From assembly GCA_028714695.1 (NCBI GenBank), contig JAQTLX010000005.1, positions 1 through 64,000 on the forward strand: DNA of 64,000 nucleotides. Reading direction: 5' to 3'. The stretch comes from Ignavibacteria bacterium (GTDB lineage: Bacteria > Bacteroidota > Ignavibacteria > Tepidaquicellales > Tepidaquicellaceae). A model generated the notes under the pieces. The model was not told where the DNA came from. It worked only from the letters and a program-made list of their open reading frames with translations, and made no database searches. The translations under genes were made by a program, and so were the position numbers. Below are positions 57,214 to 64,000 of the stretch, piece by piece. Position 1 is the first letter of the stretch. Every line of letters starts with the position of its first letter.

Positions 57214-58008
57214 TTATCCTGTTATAAAACCCAGACTGGAAGTAATAATCAGCCAGAGAATCCAGATACCAAAAACAATTCCGTATGCCTTGCCGCCGGA
57301 TATTCTTGCTACCTTTGAAAGCCCTATGGCCGTTGCAATATAGAACCATATCGTAAACACGTCAAGTTTCAAAAACAACTCGTGCAGTTTTGCGCCTACC
57401 ATCGACTCCTTTAATACCAGCGCCAGACTTAAAGATGATACCTCTCCAATTAGTATCGACAACACAAGTCCGATAACGGAACCTATTGTCGATATTATCA
57501 TCGATAGTCCCACTACATTCAGAATGTTTACAAAATCAAATTCGGCCTTCATTATTTTCAGAATAATCAGATAAACAAGACTGAGGACAAAGAGCATTAT
57601 GAACGGAGTTATTATCGCCCCGCCGAATCCTATGACCTGAAAGAAGGTACTCTTCGGGTCCATATATTTTTCGGCCTGTTCTATTGCAACTTTTGCCTGT
57701 TCTGAAGACATTTTACCGCTTTTTACCTGTTCTTCCATTCTTTTTTCAAGCGAGGCTTTCTGTTTATCCATCATACCGGAAATTAACTGTTCGTCTCTGA
57801 AGAAAAGGAAAGTTACAATTATAGAAACGACAACTGTTATAATAATAGGAACAGCCCAGTAAGTTTTTTTCGGGGTCTTAACGATTGTATCGAATGTATC
57901 GCCGGGTCCCGTAATAATACCGGTTAATGCATCGCTCACCGATAATTGTTCAGGAATTTCCTGATTAAGGTTTTCCTGTTGTTCAATGTTTTGATTATTC
58001 TCTTCCAT
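57214..58008 (-). CDS. Yip1-domain membrane protein
   Basis: A 264-residue protein: a Gln/Asn/Glu-rich N-terminus (residues 1-22), then five helices of the Yip1 family pattern with the extended polar loop (MDKQKASLEKRMEEQVKSGKMSSEQAKVAIEQAEKYMDPK) between helices one and two. PF04893-type bacterial Yip1 proteins have no settled function. It lies 49 bp downstream of nadD and closes the minus-strand unit, just before the palindrome terminator. Confidence 0.8.
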   Translation of the reverse strand: MEENNQNIEQQENLNQEIPEQLSVSDALTGIITGPGDTFDTIVKTPKKTYWAVPIIITVVVSIIVTFLFFRDEQLISGMMDKQKASLEKRMEEQVKSGKMSSEQAKVAIEQAEKYMDPKSTFFQVIGFGGAIITPFIMLFVLSLVYLIILKIMKAEFDFVNILNVVGLSMIISTIGSVIGLVLSILIGEVSSLSLALVLKESMVGAKLHELFLKLDVFTIWFYIATAIGLSKVARISGGKAYGIVFGIWILWLIITSSLGFITG

Positions 58009-58057
58009 AATTGAATTAGTTTATACTAAATTAGCAAAGATATTAGTAAAAGAGTAT

Positions 58058-58654
58058 TTATTTATATAACCCGTTTTCTTTTATATATTTTTCAACACCT
58101 TCGTCAACAAGATACTTTATCGATTTTCCGGATTTCACCCTGTCCCTTATATTAGTCGATGATATCTCAAGCATCGGAACGCTTAAATATCTTGCCTTTC
58201 GGGAATACTCAACGTCTACATCCTGTACAAGATAACCGGGTCTGTTCATGACAACAACTTCCGACAAAGCAAACAACTTGTCCGGATTCTTCCATTTCGG
58301 GAAATCTATCAGATTATCGATGCCGATAATAAGATACATTTTCACAAAGTCGTTCTTATAAACTTCATAAAGTTCCATAAGTGTATCGACAGTATAATTC
58401 ACTGCTCCGGTTTTTGCTTTTTCAATCTCATGGTCAAGAACTTCGAAATGAGATTCTTTACCGAATGCAATTTTCGACATATTGAGTCTGTGCTCTGCAG
58501 AAATAATTTCGTTTTCATCTTTGAGCGGGTGTCTGCCCGAAGGAATAAAAATAACTTTGTCGAGCGATAACTGTTCGCGGACATTTTCGGCAAGTATCGA
58601 ATGCCCGATGTGCGGCGGGTTGTAACTTCCTCCTAAAATTCCGTATCTATACAT
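58058..58654 (-). CDS. nadD: Nicotinate-nucleotide adenylyltransferase
   Basis: A 198-residue nucleotidyltransferase that makes deamido-NAD from nicotinate mononucleotide and ATP. The catalytic nucleotidyltransferase motif is GILGGSYNPPHIGH near residue 5-18, with FIPSGRHPLK and a LEISSTNIRDRVKSGKSIKYLV tail as in NadD. Length fits. It overlaps the upstream GT4 gene by 8 bp, an unexpected place for a housekeeping gene between glycosyltransferases and a Yip1 protein. Confidence 0.94.
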   Translation of the reverse strand: MYRYGILGGSYNPPHIGHSILAENVREQLSLDKVIFIPSGRHPLKDENEIISAEHRLNMSKIAFGKESHFEVLDHEIEKAKTGAVNYTVDTLMELYEVYKNDFVKMYLIIGIDNLIDFPKWKNPDKLFALSEVVVMNRPGYLVQDVDVEYSRKARYLSVPMLEISSTNIRDRVKSGKSIKYLVDEGVEKYIKENGLYK

Positions 58655-59774
58655 TTTTGCTCCCTGATAAAGACGAATAAATGTTTTCGATTTTTTCCGT
58701 CATCACGCGTTCATCATATACTTCTGATGATTTCACGGCATTTGACGATAGTATTTTCGAATCTATAGTTTTATTATATAAATCAAAGATAATATTTACA
58801 AGTTGAATATTATTGTCGAGATTGAAAAGAAGTCCGTTTTCATTATTCTTAATCATTTCCGCATTTGCAGGAATATCGCTTGCAACAATGCATCTGCCTG
58901 CTGAAAGCGCTTCAATTAATGTAATGGACAGGCCTTCCCATTTCGAAGGGAATACAAAAACATCCATAAGCGGATAATATTTTTCAACATCGCTCCTTGA
59001 ACCCGCAAAGATAACTTTATCCTGTACGTTTAAATTTTTTGCTTTCAATTCAACGAATTTTTTCATACTTCCGCCGCCGACAAGAAGAAGAACCGCGTTC
59101 GGTATCATCGAAAGGATTTCAGGAAAAACTTTTACAAGCAGTTCCTGATTTTTCTGTTCGTCGAAACGCGATATATTTCCGATAACGAATTTGTCACTGC
59201 CGATTCCGAGTTCTTTCATCAGGTTAACATCTTTTGGGATATTTCTGAACCGCTCAAGTTTTATTCCGTTGGCAACCTGATGAGTCCGTGATTTAATAAT
59301 TATTATATTCTCTTCGCCGGTTTTTATGTCATCGCCCGAAACACAGATGTAAGCATCGGCATAGTTTACGAGATACTGCTCGATTACCCTTGTAACAAAT
59401 CTTCTTATTAAATTCGGCGAGTGAATGTAATGAATTCCGTGCAGCGTATGAACAACGGGAATATTTCCAAACTTTTTCCTGTAAAATTTCGCGTACATTC
59501 CCGCAACCCCGCCATGCGCGTGTATTATGCCGATTTTCTTTTCGTTGACAATATCGTTTAACCGGTTAAGTATTTTTCGTTTATATAACTTCGGGAGTAA
59601 TATATCCGTGAAACTTAATCCGCTTTCTGTAACCAGTTCCTTGAAACCGCCATATGGCGAGGAGGCTATAAGCGGAGAAAATTTATTTCTGTCAAGATTC
59701 CTGCACAAAGAAATTATGTGCGTCTGTCCGCCTCCTATAAATCCACCGTCAATTAATTGCAGCACGTTTATCAT
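58647..59774 (-). CDS. Glycosyltransferase family 4
   Basis: A 375-residue GT-B enzyme. N-terminal VLQLIDGGFIGGGQTHIISLCRNL, the GIIHAHGGVAGMYAKFY acceptor segment, FVIGNISRFDEQKNQELLVKVF and DVFVFPSKWEGLSITLIEALSAGRCIVASDIPANAEMI. No clue to sugar specificity. It overlaps the GT2 gene upstream by 4 bp and nadD downstream by 8 bp. Confidence 0.89.
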   Translation of the reverse strand: MINVLQLIDGGFIGGGQTHIISLCRNLDRNKFSPLIASSPYGGFKELVTESGLSFTDILLPKLYKRKILNRLNDIVNEKKIGIIHAHGGVAGMYAKFYRKKFGNIPVVHTLHGIHYIHSPNLIRRFVTRVIEQYLVNYADAYICVSGDDIKTGEENIIIIKSRTHQVANGIKLERFRNIPKDVNLMKELGIGSDKFVIGNISRFDEQKNQELLVKVFPEILSMIPNAVLLLVGGGSMKKFVELKAKNLNVQDKVIFAGSRSDVEKYYPLMDVFVFPSKWEGLSITLIEALSAGRCIVASDIPANAEMIKNNENGLLFNLDNNIQLVNIIFDLYNKTIDSKILSSNAVKSSEVYDERVMTEKIENIYSSLSGSKNV

Positions 59775-60619
59775 TTATCCATCCCCATAACAAGTTTCAA
59801 AATTCTTCTGTATAGTTTCCCTTTGAAGGATAAAGTAACGAACCTTGCGAACAGATAAACCCTTAGTATAATTCTTTGTGAAAAAGAATTGTGTTTCTTG
59901 TAATAAAAGATTTGCGATTTTTTGGAATAGTAATATGTGTCCGTTTTAAAATCAGGATTCACGTTTTCGCCTTTAAAGTGCACAAGACCGTCGAAGGGCA
60001 TATAATATACAGTTTTTTCGATATCATAAATTCTTTTACATATATCCGCATCTTCATAGAAAAGATAAAACTCCTCGTTAAATCCGTTTAACTCAACGAA
60101 CACATCTCGCGGTATTATCATCGCCGCTCCGCTCACCCAATCCACCTGAATCGGGTCTTTAATCGAACTGAATTCATTTATTGTTCTTTCGTTGCCCGTC
60201 TTAAATCCGATTTCCATTTTCTTGTTCTGAATTTCGTTCATAAATGTGTTTTCTCTCCAGAACGATAATTGAAATGTATTATCCGGATTTTTCAGACCAA
60301 TCCCGACGGCGCCAAAATCTTTATTTGAAAAATTATCCAGAAATATTTTGGAAAAATCTTTTTCAAGAATTGTGTCGGCATTAAGGAACAGAAGATATTT
60401 CCCTGATGCTGATTTCGCGGCGAGATTATTTGCCTGAGCAAATCCTTTGTTTGCGTTTTCTATAATCCTGACACCGTCCATATTGACTTTGTCATCCCGG
60501 GAATTGTTTACTAATATAATTTCGTACGAACTGCCCGGCAAAAATGTTTTTACCGACTGCACGCAGTTTTCCGTAAACTTTTTCTGTTTATAATTTATTA
60601 TGATTATGGAAAACAGCAT
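59771..60619 (-). CDS. Glycosyltransferase family 2 (rhamnosyltransferase-like)
   Basis: A 282-residue GT-A enzyme of the RfbF/WbbL type. FSIIIINYKQKKFTENCVQSVKTFLPG at the N-terminus, then KGFAQANNLAAKSASGKYLLFLNADTILEKDF with the metal-binding NAD. A DWVSGAAMIIPRDVFVELNGFNEEFYLFYEDADICKRI segment follows, typical of rhamnosyl transferases. It shares one base (60619) with the next gene and ends with a 4-bp overlap on the GT4 gene. Confidence 0.89.
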   Translation of the reverse strand: MLFSIIIINYKQKKFTENCVQSVKTFLPGSSYEIILVNNSRDDKVNMDGVRIIENANKGFAQANNLAAKSASGKYLLFLNADTILEKDFSKIFLDNFSNKDFGAVGIGLKNPDNTFQLSFWRENTFMNEIQNKKMEIGFKTGNERTINEFSSIKDPIQVDWVSGAAMIIPRDVFVELNGFNEEFYLFYEDADICKRIYDIEKTVYYMPFDGLVHFKGENVNPDFKTDTYYYSKKSQIFYYKKHNSFSQRIILRVYLFARFVTLSFKGKLYRRILKLVMGMDK

Positions 60620-61656
60620 TATATTAATTCCCTCGTTTTTATTTTTACCAGTTTCAGATATGTCAGCGATATAAAATTAAAATATTTTTCAATTATATTA
60701 TATCCGTTTGCGTACCTGCCGCTCAGCATCGCAATCACGGAACTTTCGTTCACTTTCTTTATTTTTTCTAGTTCATTCCTTTTTGCTTCTATCCATTTTC
60801 GATTTTTGTAAATCCAGATATATGCCTTTACAATCCCTTTGAACGAATACTTCCCCGTAAACAAAGAATATAAAATTTTTATTTTTATGTTCATCCACAG
60901 AAGCAAAAAATATTTTCTCCGGAAAGACCTTGAGAAAAATATAAGGAAGTTTAATATCCTGTTCCTTTCCTGATAGAACGTCACCATTTCGTTTTTGTAT
61001 TTCTTCATAGTTGCTCCGCCTTTATGCCGGACAACGGATTTGGATGTATGCAGTATTTTATATCCCGCGAATATAACCTTGAACGAAAGATGGGAATCCT
61101 CCGCATAGGCAAAAAATTCATCTGGAAACAATCCTCCCGTTTCGTCGAGTATTTTCCTCCTGACTATCAAAGAACAACCGTTAGCCTGAAATATTTCACC
61201 GATTCCGTCTGTTCCGATATCAAACACCCCCATTATATTGTGCCCGAATAGATTGATTGTGCCGTTCTTTTCGTAATATTTCAACGGAATGCCTTCGGTT
61301 ATTACTAATGACTGCGCCATTCCCGTCTCTTCATCCGCAGTAACCGTTTTCACGAGTTCTGAAAGCCAGTCTTTTTCAACTACGGTGTCATTGTTGAGAA
61401 GGACTATCAATTCACCCTGTGTGCTTTCGTATGCCTTGTTGTTGCCCCCCGCAAATCCAAGATTCTTTTCGGAGATAATTACTTTGATTCGTTCATCGCG
61501 AAAATTTTCCTTTACAAAATCAGGACTCCCGTCGCTTGAATTATTATCGAACAGTATTGCCTCGAAATCATTGTAACTTTGAGATAGCACAGAATTAATG
61601 CAGTCTTTAAGAAATTCTTTACCGTTATAATTTAATATTATTATCGAGGCCTTCAT
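60619..61656 (-). CDS. Glycosyltransferase family 2 (rhamnosyltransferase-like)
   Basis: A 345-residue GT-A enzyme. ASIIILNYNGKEFLKDCINSVLSQSYNDFEAILFDNNSSDGS and LGFAGGNNKAYESTQGELIVLLNNDTVVEKDW are family 2 donor and metal sites. FQANGCSLIVRRKILDETGGLFPDEFFAYAEDSHLSFK resembles WbbL/RfbF. The C-terminal part has one or two hydrophobic helices that may associate with the membrane. Confidence 0.89.
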   Translation of the reverse strand: MKASIIILNYNGKEFLKDCINSVLSQSYNDFEAILFDNNSSDGSPDFVKENFRDERIKVIISEKNLGFAGGNNKAYESTQGELIVLLNNDTVVEKDWLSELVKTVTADEETGMAQSLVITEGIPLKYYEKNGTINLFGHNIMGVFDIGTDGIGEIFQANGCSLIVRRKILDETGGLFPDEFFAYAEDSHLSFKVIFAGYKILHTSKSVVRHKGGATMKKYKNEMVTFYQERNRILNFLIFFSRSFRRKYFLLLWMNIKIKILYSLFTGKYSFKGIVKAYIWIYKNRKWIEAKRNELEKIKKVNESSVIAMLSGRYANGYNIIEKYFNFISLTYLKLVKIKTRELI

Positions 61657-61657
61657 T

Positions 61658-62752
61658 TTAACAAACGGCTGCTTTCATTAATATTTCTTCTATCTCTTTT
61701 ACTCTCTCGCTCCATGTGTTATTTTTTGCAAAACTTTCGCTTTCTTCTTTTGTTTTTTTTAACCCGGTTTTACCCGAAGTCATTTTGCCGAGCAAGTCAA
61801 AATATTCGGCTTTTGAGTTATACAAATAAACGTACTCACCGAATTTCTGCGTTTCACCGTAACCCAATATAAGCGCCGGCTTTCCGCTATAGATATATTC
61901 ATACACTTTTACCGGATTGACAGATTCCACAAGTTTGGTTTTTTTGAACGGCATAACAAGCATATCCGATTTGTTCATCGCGTCGAATATCTGCCTGTGC
62001 TCTATGGGTGCACGATATACTATTCTGTCGTTCTCAGGTATGCAGACATCAGAAGGACCTATTAAAACATAATTTACTTTATCGAACTTCTCAAGCGATT
62101 CGTTTATTAAATCGAAGTCAAACCACTCCGAAACGCTCCCCGTATAAAGAATATTAAAATATCCCTGTTTGAAACACGCTGTATCGGTAAATTTCTGCAA
62201 TTCGGATGCAGGAGGTATATCAATTGCATTGTTCAGGACGCTGATGTTCGTTATTCCGTATCTCTTCGTCAAATTATTTTTCAACTGCTCCGAAGAACTA
62301 AACACTATATCACTCCGTTGGCATAATCTTTTCTCGAACAGCAGTATTTCGTCTATTGTCTTTTGGTTTTTCTTTGAGCCCTGAAATTCAGTAAAATCAT
62401 CCATACAATCATAAACAACCTTAGCCCCGTTTTTAATATATTTCTCCGCATATTTGAAATGTTTCCAACTATTAAACCAGATTATATCGTAACTTTCGTT
62501 TACAATATATTTTTTAAATTCGTTTTTCAGAACGGCATCATTCATTATCTTTACAAACGGATTATGTGTAAAAGGAAATTTGTACAATTCAAACAAATTG
62601 AGCCTGCCTGTGTCCGCATTTTTCACCTTTCCTGTATATCTTTTTTCAAAAACCACGTCAACTTCATTATTGCGTGAAAGATATTCAGCAATAAAATGAG
62701 GTCGCTGTTTTATCCAGTACCAACTATCGCCCATTATGTATAAAATTTTCAT
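61658..62752 (-). CDS. Glycosyltransferase, GT-B fold (TuaH-like)
   Basis: A 364-residue protein: WYWIKQRPHFIAEYLSRNNEVDVV at the start, VVYDCMDDFTEFQGSKK and a second half FNILYTGSVSEWFDFDLINESLEKF and SDMLVMPFKKTKLVESVNPVKVYEYIYSGKPALI. The conserved 'QRPHH/F' and 'YDCMDD' patterns match the TuaH-like group of family 4/1 transferases. It lies 1 bp after the next GT2 gene's upstream neighbour and is co-transcribed. Substrate not evident. Confidence 0.83.
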   Translation of the reverse strand: MKILYIMGDSWYWIKQRPHFIAEYLSRNNEVDVVFEKRYTGKVKNADTGRLNLFELYKFPFTHNPFVKIMNDAVLKNEFKKYIVNESYDIIWFNSWKHFKYAEKYIKNGAKVVYDCMDDFTEFQGSKKNQKTIDEILLFEKRLCQRSDIVFSSSEQLKNNLTKRYGITNISVLNNAIDIPPASELQKFTDTACFKQGYFNILYTGSVSEWFDFDLINESLEKFDKVNYVLIGPSDVCIPENDRIVYRAPIEHRQIFDAMNKSDMLVMPFKKTKLVESVNPVKVYEYIYSGKPALILGYGETQKFGEYVYLYNSKAEYFDLLGKMTSGKTGLKKTKEESESFAKNNTWSERVKEIEEILMKAAVC

Positions 62753-62762
62753 CAGCGGATAT

Positions 62763-63620
62763 TTAACTCATCCATCCCTTAATATACCCTTTTAAAAGCG
62801 AAAAATTGATTTTATAACTTACCGTGAAATGACCGCTCAGTAAATATTTGAAGGGTAATAATAAATGAATAAACTTTTTGAAATAATAAAACTTAAATAA
62901 TTTATATACGCCGTCTCCAAAACCATAATCATAATATTTCGAACTTGCCTCTTCTATACCGGCAGGCAGTTTCCACAACACAAGCGCATCCGAAGCAAAA
63001 ACAAATTTACAGCCGTTTTCTCTCAGCATGATATCGAATTTTGTATCTTCGCCGTTGTAGGATTTCACGGGATAACCGCCGACAGACTCCCAGCAACTTT
63101 TTTTAAAAGCAATACTTCGCGAAGACGGTAAAAAAGTATCGGCTTTAACAGTTTCCTTTACGGGCAGAAATATTTTTTTAAATATTTCCTGAAAATCATT
63201 TTCAACGATAGGTTCATACCAGCCGGATACGACATCTACATTCAAATCTTCAAATGGTCTTGTGATATTGTTAAGCCAATCTTTATCAAGAAGGCAGCCT
63301 GCATCAGTAACGGCAATTATTTCATTTTTTGAAACCTCAATTGCTTTGTTTCTGGCTAACGCTATCGGGGCTGCAGACTTTTTTTTAGAAAATAATTCGT
63401 CATCAATAAGATTAATCTTAAGAAACGGATTGTCTGCAGAATATTTTCTTATAATACCGGCAGTACCGTCCGGTGATTTTCCATCTACTATTATAAATTC
63501 ATCGGCATAACGAGTTTGATTCCTATAGCAGTCAAGAAAGTCAATTATTGAATCTGACTCATTATATACTGCCGTAATCAACGAAACATTATTTAAATAT
63601 GTTCGTTTTTCTTTTTCCAT
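62763..63620 (-). CDS. Glycosyltransferase family 2
   Basis: About 285 residues. NVSLITAVYNESDSIIDFLDCYRNQTRYADEFIIVDGKSPDGT (donor-binding part) and NKAIEVSKNEIIAVTDAGCLLDKDWL (metal-binding part). The Asp-x-Asp is replaced by TDAG, as in the processive-type GT2 subgroup. I take the ATG at 63620, which overlaps the upstream GT4 gene by 28 bp; an earlier ATG at 63653 would extend it further inside that gene. Confidence 0.87.
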   Translation of the reverse strand: MEKEKRTYLNNVSLITAVYNESDSIIDFLDCYRNQTRYADEFIIVDGKSPDGTAGIIRKYSADNPFLKINLIDDELFSKKKSAAPIALARNKAIEVSKNEIIAVTDAGCLLDKDWLNNITRPFEDLNVDVVSGWYEPIVENDFQEIFKKIFLPVKETVKADTFLPSSRSIAFKKSCWESVGGYPVKSYNGEDTKFDIMLRENGCKFVFASDALVLWKLPAGIEEASSKYYDYGFGDGVYKLFKFYYFKKFIHLLLPFKYLLSGHFTVSYKINFSLLKGYIKGWMS

Positions 63621-64000
63621 AATTTGTAATAATTTTCTTTCATTCTGCTCCAACTATGTTCCAGTGAAAACTTGTACGCGGCTTCTTTTCTTGTTTTATC
63701 ATTAAGCGCCTGCTCAACCGCTTTGATTATTTCTTCGGTTGAAGATGCCGGAAAAAGCATCTCCTCAGAATGCGGTATCATTGTAAAATAATCTTTTTTC
63801 AACTCATTATCGTAATACGCTACAACACTTTTTTTGTAAGAAAATGCCTCCAGCATGGAAAGGTATCCCGGTACGAAGACTATTTTAGCGTGTTTTAAAT
63901 ATTCGTCGATATCCTTCACATTGCCCTTAAACTCAATGTTCTCATTCGCGTCAAGTATTGACTTAAGGCTGCCTTCTCCACAGACTATCATTTTGAGTTC
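63593..64000 (-). CDS. Glycosyltransferase family 4, C-terminal part (runs off the edge)
   Basis: The reading frame is open to the window's right edge, so the start lies outside. The visible 135 residues are the donor domain end: ELKMIVCGEGSLKSILDANENIEFKGNVKDIDEYLKHAKIVFVPGYLSMLEAFSYKKSVVAYYDNELKKDY, typical of GT4, although the usual EGxxxxxxE reads YLSMLEAFSYKK. It ends in the GT2 gene. Confidence 0.8.
   Translation of the reverse strand, partial: ELKMIVCGEGSLKSILDANENIEFKGNVKDIDEYLKHAKIVFVPGYLSMLEAFSYKKSVVAYYDNELKKDYFTMIPHSEEMLFPASSTEEIIKAVEQALNDKTRKEAAYKFSLEHSWSRMKENYYKLWKKKNEHI

Overview
The window reads as a chromosomal segment of a Gram-negative bacterium of the Bacteroidota/Chlorobiota group, most likely Ignavibacteriota. 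The basis is: C-terminal type IX secretion (T9SS) sorting domains of the 'NYPNPFNPSTKI...IPKNG' type, two gingipain-family (C25) peptidases, a TonB-dependent receptor with a carboxypeptidase-regulatory-like domain, menaquinone biosynthesis (MenA), a bacterial deoxyhypusine-synthase-like protein, and no Shine-Dalgarno-rich leaders. I saw no rRNA, tRNA, CRISPR array, IS element or prophage. The assignment rests on protein family resemblance read by eye, not on a search.

Layout. (1) 1-4572 is repeat-rich and gene-poor: a 135-bp tandem array, then isolated genes (deoxyhypusine-synthase-like, YdeI/DUF1905-like, mntP, a small membrane protein) separated by spacers of 390-505 bp full of hairpins and short-period repeats. 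(2) 4573-11117 (+) is dnaN-recF-DUF721/dciA-gyrB, an outer-membrane protein and uppP. (3) 11118-24063 (-) holds housekeeping and envelope genes: polyprenyl synthase, tatC, glyA, rpiB, a FadL-like porin, a lipoprotein, a GmhB-like phosphatase, glgA, a TonB receptor, an MFS transporter and menA. (4) 24303-27505 (-) has a TraB/TIKI-like exported protein and a T9SS cargo beta-propeller. (5) 27909-36728 (-) is an apparently single long transcription unit led by a TetR/CecR-like repressor with a readable promoter and operator. It encodes a TolC-family outer-membrane protein, a membrane-fusion lipoprotein, two ABC ATPases and two ABC-2 permeases (YbhGFSR-like), followed by a DUF302 protein, a sirtuin and a ketopantoate-reductase-like protein. 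(6) 36742-48697 (-) has a methyltransferase, two glycosyltransferases and two tandem 1600-residue C25 peptidases, tightly packed with overlapping or nearly abutting reading frames. (7) 48868-64000 is a surface-polysaccharide locus (GT2 and GT4 enzymes, UDP-galactopyranose mutase, Wzx-like flippase, Wzy/ligase-like TPR protein, one more T9SS cargo protein, nadD and a Yip1 protein), running off the right edge inside a GT4 gene.

How it fits together. Genes for surface glycan synthesis are physically coupled to T9SS proteins twice: WecG-like glycosyltransferase to the C25 peptidases (4-bp gap), and Wzy/ligase-like protein to a T9SS cargo protein (4-bp overlap). In Porphyromonas the C25-family sortase PorU anchors T9SS cargo to a special lipopolysaccharide, so this coupling is the most interesting functional hint in the window. 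Other notable points are a beta-clamp with about 100 extra residues in its first domain, a sirtuin with a single cysteine (no structural zinc site possible), a GmhB-like phosphatase without the usual zinc cysteines, and an 18-bp promoter-like box shared by two genes.
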